59,319 nucleotides of DNA from JANMZO01 sp031383405 (GTDB lineage: Bacteria > Actinomycetota > Acidimicrobiia > Acidimicrobiales > JANYDT01): NCBI GenBank assembly GCA_031383405.1, contig JANMZO010000259.1, positions 1 through 59,319 of the forward strand, written 5' to 3'. Numbering within the stretch: the stretch's first letter is position 1; the number at the start of each line of letters is the position of its first letter. The notes below the pieces were generated by a model, which worked only from the letters and a program-made list of their open reading frames with translations, ran no database searches and had not been told where the DNA came from. Made by a program: the position numbers and the translations under genes. Below, piece after piece: positions 8,371 to 16,477 of the stretch.

Positions 8371-9585
8371 CTAACCGAGGAGGGACCGGGCGAGGATAAT
8401 GGGGTTGCCCGTGGCGAGTCGACGTTGAAGCCGGGTCGGCGATTTCCGGAACATGCTCCACATCACCCGGCGCAACTCGGCCACGCCGGCTTCACCGCCC
8501 AGGTAGGCCGCAGTTTGCTTCTGATCCAACGCGAAGAACGTGTCGAAGAACTGTCGCGTGTCGGACTGGTCCATCGTCAACAGTCGGTCGAGGCCGTAGC
8601 TCTCCAGGCGACGGGCCTTGCGGCGATCCGTACTCCACAGCGCGGCCCAACAACGGGCGGTCGCCTCCCGGGCCGTGAGAGCGGTCGAGTCGGCAACCGC
8701 GTCGGCCAGCGCTAGGGCCGATCGGAAGGAGGCCGCAACCGAGTAGCCCGTCGCTGGATGCAGCAGAGCGGCCGCCGCGCCGATCGGAATAACCCGCTGA
8801 CCGACCCGTGGCATCGGCAGGTCCATGGGGAAAGACACCGACTCCGTTCCTTCCTCCTCGTCGATAACCACACCACGGTCATCAAGTCGTTCGCGCAGAC
8901 GTGTCTCCAATTCGCCGAGCTCGAGCCCGGCCCGGCGGGCCAGCGATGTCTCCTCGAACAGCCAACGGCCCCCACCGAAAGGTAGCGCGTAGAGAAACGA
9001 GGCGGATCTGCGCTTCGGTCCCCGCCAATCCATGAGAACACAGGTGTCTTCGGACAACGGCGTACTACGTGCACGTACTTTCAATCCGAAGGCGGTCTGC
9101 TCGACAGTTGATGGCGCAGTGGTTTCCCGGGCGACGAGCTTCGAGTTGGCTCCGGTGCCGTCGAACACGAGTCGTGCCCGGACGGTCTTACCGTCGGCCA
9201 GCTTGACGACACAGGCATCGTCGGCCACCTCCACGCCCAACGCAGCGCCGGGCAGCGTGTTCAAATGACCGGACAGTTCAGCCGCGGCTCGAAACCCGAG
9301 TCGAACCCGCTCGTTGGCGAGCACACCGTAGGCTCGACCCACATCGTGCGGGCGATCACCGATCACCACCACCGAGTCCCACCGTCGGGAGAAGGGATTT
9401 GCGATTCCAGACTGTCGCGCCATCGCCACCGGCCATTGATATGTCCACATACCGTAAGTCTGAGGCCAGGATGCCTCCGGGTCGGGCGCAATCAGCAGAA
9501 CATCGGTTCCACGATCGGTCAGGGCCACGGCCAGCGACCATGACGCCGGACCCGACCCGAGGACAACCGCTGGAATAGCGCTCAC
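8371..9585 (-). CDS. crtL: Lycopene beta-cyclase (CrtL type)
   Basis: 404 aa flavoprotein. Seen: dinucleotide-binding GSGPASWSLA (10-19), WPQTYGMW (40-47), the cyclase block FLYALPFGGGRW followed by LFEETSLA (about 197-216), and GAAAALLHPATGYSVA (269-284). The family converts linear lycopene to beta- or gamma-carotene by a redox-neutral, FAD-dependent cyclisation at the membrane. The start is GTG at 9585 without a strong Shine-Dalgarno site. No other carotenoid genes (crtE, crtB, crtI) lie in the window, so this cyclase stands apart from its pathway. It could instead make rings for retinal used by a rhodopsin encoded elsewhere. Family assignment is strong; which ring product forms is not determined. 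Confidence 0.88.
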   Translation of the reverse strand: MSAIPAVVLGSGPASWSLAVALTDRGTDVLLIAPDPEASWPQTYGMWTYQWPVAMARQSGIANPFSRRWDSVVVIGDRPHDVGRAYGVLANERVRLGFRAAAELSGHLNTLPGAALGVEVADDACVVKLADGKTVRARLVFDGTGANSKLVARETTAPSTVEQTAFGLKVRARSTPLSEDTCVLMDWRGPKRRSASFLYALPFGGGRWLFEETSLARRAGLELGELETRLRERLDDRGVVIDEEEGTESVSFPMDLPMPRVGQRVIPIGAAAALLHPATGYSVAASFRSALALADAVADSTALTAREATARCWAALWSTDRRKARRLESYGLDRLLTMDQSDTRQFFDTFFALDQKQTAAYLGGEAGVAELRRVMWSMFRKSPTRLQRRLATGNPIILARSLLG

Positions 9586-9649
9586 GGGGCCACGGAAGAT
9601 CCACGGTAGCCGGTGACCAGCTGCTTGAGCGCCGATGCCCCGTGGCTCC
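9586..9649. repeat. Inverted repeat between the SDR and cyclase genes
   Basis: GGGGCCACGG at 9586-9595 and CCGTGGCTCC at 9640-9649 pair at 9 of 10 positions around a 44-base loop. It lies between the SDR stop (9668) and the lycopene cyclase start (9585), overlapping the likely leader of the cyclase. Possible transcription boundary; weak evidence. Confidence 0.3.
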
Positions 9650-9667
9650 CGGCGGGCCGAAACCCGC

Positions 9668-10426
9668 TCACCCGTTGATTTGGGCCATGAGCGCCTCGCG
9701 GATGCCCGGTGGAACGAAGTTGTTCTCCGTGGTCGTTTCCGCTTCCACCAACTCGACCATCCGCTGCACGACTTCGACCGGATCCAGCTGGCCGGTGGTG
9801 ACGAGATCTCGCATCATCTTGAACAGCTCCGTGGCACCGGCATTGACCGAGTCAGCCCCGAACCAGTCCCACATCGACGCGGCCATTCGGTCGTTGAAAC
9901 CCGTGTCGTAGGGGCCCGGGTTGAGAAGGGCGACGTCGATCCCCTGGCCGGCGAGCTCAGCGCGCATGGTCTTCCCCATCGCCTCAAGCGCGTGCTTCGT
10001 CATGGAATACGGACCGAACGCAGGGCCGGCCACCACGCCGGCGATCGATGAGACGATGATCACACGGCCGGTTCCACGCTTGACCATCTTCGGTAACACC
10101 TGTTGGGTGATCGAAAGGGTGCCGAATACATTGACCTCGAACAGCCGACGCACGCGATCCATGGGTACGTCGGCCAATGGTCCCGTCTGCCCGGCGCCGG
10201 CATTGTTGAGCAGGACATCCACATCCCAGCCCGCCGCCTTCCGCACATCGTCGGTGGTTATATCGAGCTTTTCCACCTGCAGGTCGGGCTGCGCCGATTT
10301 CAGCTCATCGGCTTGCTCCTGGGTCTCGGTGGTCGCAATCACGTGATGTCCCCGGGCCGACAGGGCAATCGCCGCTCCCCGCCCGAACCCCGAACCTGCG
10401 CCTGTGATCAACACGTTCTTGCCCAT
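9668..10426 (-). CDS. Short-chain dehydrogenase/reductase (SDR)
   Basis: 252 aa classical SDR. Seen: TGAGSGFG nucleotide-binding motif (8-15), NNAGA (74-78), and the catalytic set Ser near 126-127, Tyr140 and Lys144 in YSMTK. An NAD(P)-dependent alcohol/ketone oxidoreductase; the substrate is not predictable. The frame opens farther upstream (GTG at 10483), but ATG 10426 is preferred because AAAGGAG lies at 10432-10438 with a 5-base spacer and the Rossmann motif starts right after it. It is the last gene of the five-gene minus-strand acyl-CoA cluster, 53 bases after the SnoaL-like gene, so a role in oxidising or reducing an intermediate of that pathway is likely. Confidence 0.88.
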   Translation of the reverse strand: MGKNVLITGAGSGFGRGAAIALSARGHHVIATTETQEQADELKSAQPDLQVEKLDITTDDVRKAAGWDVDVLLNNAGAGQTGPLADVPMDRVRRLFEVNVFGTLSITQQVLPKMVKRGTGRVIIVSSIAGVVAGPAFGPYSMTKHALEAMGKTMRAELAGQGIDVALLNPGPYDTGFNDRMAASMWDWFGADSVNAGATELFKMMRDLVTTGQLDPVEVVQRMVELVEAETTTENNFVPPGIREALMAQING

Positions 10427-10479
10427 TGGTGCTCCTTTGATGAGTTGGCCGACCATCTCAACACGTGCGTGGGGAGTTG

Positions 10480-11286
10480 TCACGTCCGGAGGGTGAGTGC
10501 ACGTTGGAGGGCAGCGCGTTCACGGATCATGCGCCCCTCGAGGTGACCGCCGGGGGAGCGGGCGACGACGCCAACGCTGTACAGCGTCGCCGGTTGGCCA
10601 ATGCTGGAGGTCGGGACGTCGAGGCCACCCAGGTAACGACCCTGTTGCGTGGCGTGAAAGGCGACCCGGCCACCGGCCGAGAAGACTTCGTCGACAATGG
10701 TCGACTCAACGTCGAGCAACTGAAAGGATTCGCCAACCCGGCCGTCGTCGACTACCACGAGGTCGGCTGAGTCAAGCAACGCTCCAGCGTTGAGCCAGAC
10801 CCGGACATCGTCTTCCGCTATCGGATCAGCTGTGCCGACGACCGTGTCCCACGGCGCAACGGCGGGAGATTCAACCGACTCAGGATGCCCCTCGACAAGC
10901 TGGCGCCTACGGCTGTAGTAGTCCTCGATCGCGTAGTTCGACGTGAGCCGGGCCCCGTTCCAGCGGTAGAGGCCGATACCTCCCCATGCCGCCTGATTAC
11001 CCCCGTGACGGTTCGACGCACCATGCTGCGAAAAGCGCATCGCCAGACGATCTTCGGTGAACACAATCTCGTGCACGGTCATGCCGAGCCCGGGAAACTG
11101 CTCAAGCTGACGCACAACCGCCGGAACGTAGACCTCATCACGCGGGCCGAGCTCGGTGCCACCCATCCGAAGAACGTAGTCAGGCTCCATGATCCGGGCG
11201 CACACCGATTCGTCTTGACAAATCAGATAGTCCACGACGTAACGACGCATGAGCGCCACGAACGGATGTGAGCTCCGGACCGTCAT
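10480..11286 (-). CDS. SnoaL/NTF2-like protein with two tandem halves
   Basis: 268 aa. Residues 5-130 look like one SnoaL/NTF2-like lobe (HPFVALMRRYVVDYLICQDE, then a TVHEIVF strand and WGGIGLYRWNG). A second, weaker lobe follows (WLNAGALLDSADL to VGVVARSPGG). Such alpha+beta barrels often act as isomerases, dehydratases or hydratases on hydrophobic ring or acyl substrates. No catalytic residue can be named here. The start ATG overlaps the acyl-CoA synthetase stop (ATGA, 11283-11286), so translation is coupled. Context suggests it acts in the same catabolic route, perhaps on a steroid-like or other bulky acyl-CoA. The fold is inferred by pattern, with moderate certainty. Confidence 0.6.
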   Translation of the reverse strand: MTVRSSHPFVALMRRYVVDYLICQDESVCARIMEPDYVLRMGGTELGPRDEVYVPAVVRQLEQFPGLGMTVHEIVFTEDRLAMRFSQHGASNRHGGNQAAWGGIGLYRWNGARLTSNYAIEDYYSRRRQLVEGHPESVESPAVAPWDTVVGTADPIAEDDVRVWLNAGALLDSADLVVVDDGRVGESFQLLDVESTIVDEVFSAGGRVAFHATQQGRYLGGLDVPTSSIGQPATLYSVGVVARSPGGHLEGRMIRERAALQRALTLRT

Positions 11287-12842
11287 GAGATCGCGCGGTC
11301 CTGCCCGCCCCAGAACGGGGCCCGGAGATCTTTCTTCAACACCTTCCCCGATGCGTTGCGCGGCAACACATCAACGAACTCTACCGACGAGGGGCACTTG
11401 TACCGGGCCAGCCGCGTGCGCGCGTACTCGATCACGGCGCTCTCATCGAGCTGAGCGCCAGGCCGGAGAACGACCATGGCCCGCGGCGTCTCGCCCCACC
11501 GCTCGCTCGGGATTCCAATCACGGCCACCTCGGCGATGCCGGGGTGGTCGTAGAGGACGTTCTCGATCTCGGCCGGGTACACATTCTCTGCGCCCGAAAC
11601 GATCATGTCCTTGAAGCGGTCGAACAGGAACACATAACCATCGGCGTCGGCGTACGCCGCGTCGCCGGTGCGCAACCAACCGTCGGATGTGATGGTCTTC
11701 GACGTTTCCTCCGGCTTGTTTCGATAGCCCTTCATGACCATCTCGCTGCGTACCCAGATCTCGCCGACCGATCCGGTCGGGACCTCTTCGCCGTTACCCG
11801 GGTCAAACAACCCGAGCTCTATCCAACTGACCGGGCGGCCGCACGAACGCAAAAGCGCCGAGCGGTCGGGATCGTCAGGGTCGTGGTCCGAAGGCGGAAG
11901 GGCGACAACCGTGCCGGCCGTTTCGGTCATGCCGTAGTTCTGCATGAACGAGCACCCGAGAACGGCGATCGCCTTACGCAGAACCGCATTTCCAATCGGC
12001 GCCGCACCGTAGACGACCAACTCCAGACTCGACAGGTCGGCCGTTTCCACTTCGGGGGCCGCAATGATCGTCTGTATCACGGCCGGTACGAAGAAGCCGT
12101 GCGTCACCGAGTGACGTTGCACCGAGGTGATTATCGTGGTCGGATCGTTGTCCCTGATGAGAACGGTATGCCCACCGACGAGTACCGCTCCCATTCCGTA
12201 TCCGATTCCACCGATGTGAAACATGGGCATGCCAACTAGGTTCACGCTCGTGTCGCAGAAACCCCAGACTTCGTGCGCCAACCGTTCGGTGAAGGAGAGG
12301 TTGTGGTTGGTCAGCTCCACGCCTTTCGGCACTCCCGTCGTACCGGAGGTGTAGAGCAGGAGCATCGTGTCATCGGGGTCGGTCGGAACCATTGGATCGC
12401 GAGTCGAAGCAACGGCGATCCAGCGTTCGTACTCGGCTTCCAGCTGCAGAAGTCGAAACCGATCACCTCGGGCCAGGGCCGCCGGACCCAACAGCGGAAG
12501 CAGTTCCCCGGCAACGACGATCAAGGTGGGATCGGCATCCGCGACAATGACCTCGATCTCGGCCGGGGCGAGCCGCCAGTTCAGCCCAACAAGAATTGCC
12601 CCGATCTTGCTGCACGCGAACGCGAGTTCGAAGAACACCGGGTGGTTCTTAGACAACACCGCGACGCGGTCGGCCGGCCGCACTCCCGCTTCACGCAGCG
12701 AGTTCGCCGCGAGTGTGCTGCGACGGTCGAGATCACCAAACGTCAAGGTGGTGTCGGCGAAGCTGACCGCAGGAGAGTCGGACCGTTCGGTGGCGTGGGC
12801 TCGGATGACGCTGGCGTAGCTGAATGGAGTGTTCTTCGACAT
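11283..12842 (-). CDS. Acyl-CoA synthetase (AMP-forming, FadD-like)
   Basis: 519 aa member of the adenylate-forming family. Seen: P-loop-like YTSGTTGVPKG (164-174), YGMTE (303-307), the hinge and ATP-binding GWLRTGDAAY followed by a FLFDRFKDMI stretch, and catalytic Lys in NASGKVLKKDL (about Lys500). It activates a carboxylic acid to an acyl-adenylate, then to the CoA thioester. Chain length or ring type cannot be read from the sequence. ATG 12842 has AAAGGAAA upstream. The stop overlaps the start of the SnoaL-like gene. It lies 48 bases after the acyl-CoA dehydrogenase gene, so it supplies the CoA ester that enzyme would oxidise. Confidence 0.92.
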   Translation of the reverse strand: MSKNTPFSYASVIRAHATERSDSPAVSFADTTLTFGDLDRRSTLAANSLREAGVRPADRVAVLSKNHPVFFELAFACSKIGAILVGLNWRLAPAEIEVIVADADPTLIVVAGELLPLLGPAALARGDRFRLLQLEAEYERWIAVASTRDPMVPTDPDDTMLLLYTSGTTGVPKGVELTNHNLSFTERLAHEVWGFCDTSVNLVGMPMFHIGGIGYGMGAVLVGGHTVLIRDNDPTTIITSVQRHSVTHGFFVPAVIQTIIAAPEVETADLSSLELVVYGAAPIGNAVLRKAIAVLGCSFMQNYGMTETAGTVVALPPSDHDPDDPDRSALLRSCGRPVSWIELGLFDPGNGEEVPTGSVGEIWVRSEMVMKGYRNKPEETSKTITSDGWLRTGDAAYADADGYVFLFDRFKDMIVSGAENVYPAEIENVLYDHPGIAEVAVIGIPSERWGETPRAMVVLRPGAQLDESAVIEYARTRLARYKCPSSVEFVDVLPRNASGKVLKKDLRAPFWGGQDRAIS

Positions 12843-12890
12843 CGATTTCCTTTCGGGTGCTCCTGGCCGGTGTTTGGCCCGGTGACGCGC

Positions 12891-14069
12891 TCAGTAGCTC
12901 TTGGGTAGGCCGAGGCTGTGCTGGGCCACGTAGTTCAGGATCATCTCCCGACTCACCGGGGCCGTCTTGTGCAGACGCGCGATGAACCACAGATCGGCGA
13001 GTCCATATTCGTTGGAAAGCCCGTTTCCGCCGTGCACCTGAATCGCCTGATCGAGCGCTTCCAACGAAGCATCGGCGGCCGCGAACTTTGCCATGTTCGC
13101 CGCTTCGGCCGCGTCGAGACCGGCATCGAACATCTGCGCCGCTCGCGCGTTCATGAGCCGGGCCAGCTGCACGTTGACGTAGGCCTTGGCCAACGGATGG
13201 GAGATGCCCTGGTGCGCGCCGATCGGAACCGACCACACCTTGCGATCGATCGCGTAATCGGACGCCTTCTGAAGCGCGTAGCGGGCGATGCCGTTGTTGA
13301 TCGCTGCGGCGGAAACGCGCTCGGGGTTGAGCCCGACGAAGACCTGCTTCAAACCGGCCCCCTCTTCGCCGATGATCGCGTCGGCCCCGACGGTCACGTT
13401 GTCGAAAAAGACGGTGAACTGTTTGTCGGTGTTCATGAGTGCGCAATCGATCGGCTGCGATGTGATTCCCGGAGCGTTCGCAGGCACGACGAACAAAGAG
13501 AGCGGGGCGCGGCCGTTGGCTCCCATCTCCCCGGAGCGCGCAACGACCAGAATCGCGTCGGCTTCGTCGATGGCCGATGTGTAGTACTTGGTGCCGTTGA
13601 TCCGCCACACATCGCCATCACGGCGGGCCGACGTCGTGATTCGATGGGTATTGGTTCCGGCGTCGGGTTCGGTGATGGCGAACGACATGCGCTTGGTGCC
13701 GTTTGCGAGCCCGGCCAGCCATTCGGACTTCAATGCCTCAGAACCATGCGCACTTATGATCGGTGCCGTGATGGAATTGATGACCATCGACAACAGCGGA
13801 CACCCCTGGGCCGCCGTCTCTTCGATAATGACGTTGTAGTCAGCTAGCCCGCCACCGCCACCGCCGTACTGCTCTGGAACATGGACGCCGAGGAACCCGG
13901 CCTTGCCGAGTGCACTCCAGAGCTCGACCGGCTTCACATCATTGCGAACGCAGTCTTGAAAGTACTTTCGGCCGAACGATCCAACCAGCTTGGACACGCT
14001 GGCACGCAACTCGGCATGGTGTGGCGCAGTGTCGATCAGTTCCGACCCGACGATGGCTTCACGTGACAT
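12891..14069 (-). CDS. Acyl-CoA dehydrogenase
   Basis: 392 aa, the usual length for the family. Seen: an all-helical N-domain with YGGGGGGLADYNVIIEE, the FAD-binding strand domain with SFAITEPDAGTNTH and WRINGTKYYTS, and the C-terminal helical domain with IQVHGGNGLSNEYG. It catalyses FAD-dependent alpha,beta-desaturation of an acyl-CoA, passing electrons to ETF. The frame is open to 14216, but ATG 14069 is chosen. GGAGAG lies just upstream, and the upstream codons run through two palindromic sites (14084-14115), which makes them regulatory rather than coding. It is the second gene of the acyl-CoA operon or, given its own operator-like region, the first gene of a sub-operon. Confidence 0.92.
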   Translation of the reverse strand: MSREAIVGSELIDTAPHHAELRASVSKLVGSFGRKYFQDCVRNDVKPVELWSALGKAGFLGVHVPEQYGGGGGGLADYNVIIEETAAQGCPLLSMVINSITAPIISAHGSEALKSEWLAGLANGTKRMSFAITEPDAGTNTHRITTSARRDGDVWRINGTKYYTSAIDEADAILVVARSGEMGANGRAPLSLFVVPANAPGITSQPIDCALMNTDKQFTVFFDNVTVGADAIIGEEGAGLKQVFVGLNPERVSAAAINNGIARYALQKASDYAIDRKVWSVPIGAHQGISHPLAKAYVNVQLARLMNARAAQMFDAGLDAAEAANMAKFAAADASLEALDQAIQVHGGNGLSNEYGLADLWFIARLHKTAPVSREMILNYVAQHSLGLPKSY

Positions 14070-14083
14070 GACTCTCCGTTCGC

Positions 14084-14101
14084 TGACAGATCGATCTGTC
14101 A
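14084..14101. promoter_or_regulatory. Perfect 18-bp palindrome upstream of acyl-CoA dehydrogenase
   Basis: TGACAGATCGATCTGTCA is fully self-complementary. It ends 15 bases upstream of the acyl-CoA dehydrogenase ATG (14069, minus strand), a usual position for a repressor operator. The sequence differs from the 26-bp palindrome next to tetR. It overlaps the degenerate site at 14099-14114 by three bases, so two regulators might compete here. Confidence 0.6.
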
Positions 14102-14114
14102 ACACTAGTGTGGA
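14099..14114. promoter_or_regulatory. Degenerate copy of the tetR-proximal operator
   Basis: The right half GTGTGGA is identical to the core of the perfect palindrome at 15095-15120. The left half TCAACAC keeps most of the mirrored bases around a 2-base centre (TA instead of CT). Seven of eight pairs across the centre are complementary. The shared half-site and spacing suggest that one TetR protein binds both places. Confidence 0.5.
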
Positions 14115-14154
14115 ACGCGTTTCTGGGTTCAAAGGCGAGCATTGCCGTCTGCCC

Positions 14155-15006
14155 TTACAAACTTGGCCAATGGTAGAACCCGCGCCCGGATTTCCGCCCG
14201 AGCCGGCCGGCCGCAACCATGTCGATCAGCAACTGAGGTGGTCGGTAACGCTCGCCGTAGGTCTGCTCAAGCGACCGCGCGATGTCGAGGCGTACATCGA
14301 GACCGACGATGTCACTCAGGCGAAGCGGGCCAACGGGATGGCGGTACGCAAGTTCGGCGGCCCGGTCGATGTCTTCCGCCGACGCAACGCCGTCTTCGAG
14401 CATCCGCATGGCCTCGAGCGAGGCAATGAGATCGAGCCGACTGGTGGCGAAACCAGGCACATCGGCGACGACGATGCTCTGTTTGCCGATGGCCTCGACG
14501 CACGTGACCGCGGCGGCGACAGTCTCGGGCGTGGATTGCGTCCCGCGCACGATCTCGACCAGCGGCAGCGACCAGACGGGGTTGAAGAAATGCATTCCGA
14601 TGAACAACCCCGGCCGTTTCAACACCTCGGCCAACCGGTCGATTGAAATCGACGACGTGTTGGAGGCGAGAAGCTTGGGCTTCAGGCCCTCCAACTCGAC
14701 GAGCACCGAGCGTTTCAGCCCCAGGAGTTCGGGAACGGACTCAACGACAAGATCGAGTTCTTCGTCCAGTTCTCCGACCGTGGAAACCCGGCCGATCTTC
14801 TGCTGCAGCGCGGACGCTTCCGATTTTCGGAGCTTTCCCCGAGCGATCGCACCTTCGGCCGCACTCGCAATCTCGGCGAACATCGCGTCAACCCGGGATT
14901 CGTTCGGCTCGACGACCGTCACCTTCCAACCAGCGAGCGCAAAGACGTAGGCGATACCGGTACCCATCGTTCCGCCGCCGACGACCGCCATCGCACCTTC
15001 GCTCAT
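14155..15006 (-). CDS. 3-hydroxyacyl-CoA dehydrogenase (HBD-like)
   Basis: 283 aa, a stand-alone dehydrogenase of the 3-hydroxybutyryl-CoA dehydrogenase type. Seen: NAD-binding VVGGGTMGTGIA (8-19), SNTSS (115-119), MHFFNPV with the catalytic His (about 139) and its partner Glu (about 151), and the C-terminal GRKSGRGFYHW. It oxidises a 3-hydroxyacyl-CoA to the 3-oxoacyl-CoA with NAD. ATG 15006 is chosen over the longer frame because AGGAGG sits just upstream (15011-15016) and the Rossmann motif follows directly. It is the first gene of the minus-strand acyl-CoA cluster, divergent from tetR, with the 26-bp palindrome in the shared promoter region. Confidence 0.93.
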   Translation of the reverse strand: MSEGAMAVVGGGTMGTGIAYVFALAGWKVTVVEPNESRVDAMFAEIASAAEGAIARGKLRKSEASALQQKIGRVSTVGELDEELDLVVESVPELLGLKRSVLVELEGLKPKLLASNTSSISIDRLAEVLKRPGLFIGMHFFNPVWSLPLVEIVRGTQSTPETVAAAVTCVEAIGKQSIVVADVPGFATSRLDLIASLEAMRMLEDGVASAEDIDRAAELAYRHPVGPLRLSDIVGLDVRLDIARSLEQTYGERYRPPQLLIDMVAAGRLGRKSGRGFYHWPSL

Positions 15007-15094
15007 GTTCCCTCCTCTGGCCGGATAGCCGTTCTGGGTGCACGAACGGTGCACATACGCGTGTGTGCCATTGTGCGCACACGTCGACGACCCA

Positions 15095-15120
15095 AGTATT
15101 CCACACCTGTGTGGAATACT
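15095..15120. promoter_or_regulatory. 26-bp palindromic operator in the hbd-tetR divergent promoter
   Basis: Arms AGTATTCCACAC (15095-15106) and GTGTGGAATACT (15109-15120) are perfectly complementary around a CT centre. It lies between the divergent starts at 15006 and 15161. Length, symmetry and position match TetR-family operators, so autoregulation of tetR and control of the acyl-CoA operon is the natural reading. The symmetry is seen; the binding protein is inferred. Confidence 0.75.
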
Positions 15121-15160
15121 GTTTCGCTCAGCCGATGGAGCTGATTGTCAGGAGAGCCCC

Positions 15161-15928
15161 GTGGAATCACCAGCGAAGACCACCAGTATGGGGACCGCGG
15201 CAACGAAACCGACCGCCGGAAGGGCAGGCGTCGGGAGATCGGCGGCGGCCAACCCGGAGAACAAGACGGCCCGCCGCGAAGCGCGGGTCAGCGCCATCGA
15301 ACGCAGGCGAGATTCCGCCCGCAAAGATGCAACCGGCGCCTATCAGGAGCGCCGGCGAGAAATCGCGGCCGCAGCTGCGCGGGTCTTCTACCGGAAGGGT
15401 TACCAGGGCACGACAATCGGAGCTGTCGCCGATGAGATGGGCACCGACCGAGCGTCGCTGTACTACTACATCTCGTCCAAAGAGGAACTGTTCGACGAGG
15501 TCATTCGGGATGTTTCCGAAGAGAACGTGGCTACGGCCGAACGTATCCGCGACTCCGACGCTGCCGCGCCGAAAAAGCTGAGTGACCTTATCGAGGCCTT
15601 GATGACGTCGTACGGGACGCATTACCCCATCCTCTACGTGTACATCCGCGAGAACCTCGCCCACGTGGCCGGGCCCCGAACTGCGTGGTCCCGCCATATG
15701 CGCAGCCTCAACCGTCGCTACGACGACGCGATCATCTCGATCGTGCAGGAAGGCATCGACCAGGGCACGATCCGACCTGTCGCGTCGGCGAAGGTGATCG
15801 CGTTCGGCATCGTCGGCATGATTGGCTGGACAAATCGCTGGTTCGACCCCGGCAAATCCGACGTATCGGCCGAAGAGATCGGGACCGGCTTCGCCGACAT
15901 GATCCTCGGCGGCCTCACCATCGGCTAG
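15161..15928 (+). CDS. TetR-family transcriptional regulator
   Basis: 255 aa. The helix-turn-helix lies at about 66-110 (AAARVFYRKGYQ, then TTIGAVADEMGTDRASLYYY and SKEELF), followed by an all-helical ligand domain. The start is GTG 15161 with AGGAG six or seven bases upstream; earlier codons would run through the operator at 15095-15120. An unusual Ala/Arg-rich extension of about 60 residues precedes the DNA-binding domain, longer than in typical TetR proteins. Divergent from the acyl-CoA operon, it probably represses it and is relieved by an acyl-CoA intermediate, as for FadR/KstR-type TetR proteins. Ligand unknown. Its stop codon lies inside the left arm of a 16-bp inverted repeat. Confidence 0.9.
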   Translation: MESPAKTTSMGTAATKPTAGRAGVGRSAAANPENKTARREARVSAIERRRDSARKDATGAYQERRREIAAAAARVFYRKGYQGTTIGAVADEMGTDRASLYYYISSKEELFDEVIRDVSEENVATAERIRDSDAAAPKKLSDLIEALMTSYGTHYPILYVYIRENLAHVAGPRTAWSRHMRSLNRRYDDAIISIVQEGIDQGTIRPVASAKVIAFGIVGMIGWTNRWFDPGKSDVSAEEIGTGFADMILGGLTIG

Positions 15929-16024
15929 CGGTCCGTCGCCAAAATAGTGACCGGGTGTTGTGACGGCCCTCGACGCCGAATGGCTCGCCACACCATTCCG
16001 GTATTTCAGCGACGGACCGCTAGC
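15924..16024. repeat. Perfect 16-bp inverted repeat around a 69-base spacer
   Basis: GCTAGCGGTCCGTCGC (15924-15939) is matched by GCGACGGACCGCTAGC (16009-16024) with no mismatch. Five more pairs (AAATA at 15942-15946, TATTT at 16002-16006) extend the stem after a two-base mismatch. The left arm contains the tetR stop codon. It lies between convergent tetR and FKBP genes. It could be a strong bidirectional barrier or a MITE-like insertion. Extremely unlikely by chance; role unknown. Confidence 0.65.
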
Positions 16025-16089
16025 GCGGAACCCTCGAACGCGTTGTGTCGCCGGGGTCCAGGTCACGACCGGGCGCAGACACCATTGGG

Positions 16090-16467
16090 TTATTCGACGC
16101 CGAAGAGGTCGACGACGAATACCAGTGTCTCGTTGGGCTTGATCACACCACCGGCGCCGCGGCTGCCGTAGCCCATTTCCGACGGGATCGTCAACCGACG
16201 ACGGCCACCGATCTTCATGCCCTGCACACCCTGGTCCCAACCCTGTATGACCTGACCGGCGCCGAGGCGAAACTGGAAGGTGTCGCCCCGGTCCCACGAG
16301 GCGTCGAACTGCTGCTTCGTCGACCAGGAGACGCCGACATAGTGGACCTCGACGTGGAGACCGGCGACTGCCTCGTTGCCGTCACCGACCAGAAGATCCT
16401 CGATGACGAGTCCGGCGGGCGCGGGCCCCTCAGGGATGACAACAGCGGGCTTCTCGTTCGCGCTCAT
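16090..16467 (-). CDS. FKBP-type peptidyl-prolyl cis-trans isomerase
   Basis: 125 aa, one FKBP domain. Seen: VHYVGV, FDASWDRGDTFQFRLG, VIQGWDQGVQGMKIGGRR, IPSEMGYG and VFVVDLFGVE. The core FKBP residues (Tyr in VHYVG, Phe and Asp in FDASW, and the VIQGW Trp) are present, so it should be active and able to bind FK506-like ligands. No signal peptide, so cytoplasmic. It speeds Xaa-Pro isomerisation during folding. ATG 16467 is chosen because the longer frame overlaps the neighbouring membrane-protein gene and is low in protein-like character. It lies 10 bases after that gene's stop, probably co-transcribed. Confidence 0.92.
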   Translation of the reverse strand: MSANEKPAVVIPEGPAPAGLVIEDLLVGDGNEAVAGLHVEVHYVGVSWSTKQQFDASWDRGDTFQFRLGAGQVIQGWDQGVQGMKIGGRRRLTIPSEMGYGSRGAGGVIKPNETLVFVVDLFGVE

Positions 16468-16477
16468 ATCGCCCAGG

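Noticed and set aside
15960..16142. 60-codon plus-strand ORF starting inside the inverted repeat
   Set aside because: It runs over the FKBP 3' end and has no ribosome site or motif.
15167..16297. 376-codon minus-strand ORF opposite tetR
   Set aside because: It covers tetR and the inverted repeat antisense; no recognised motif.
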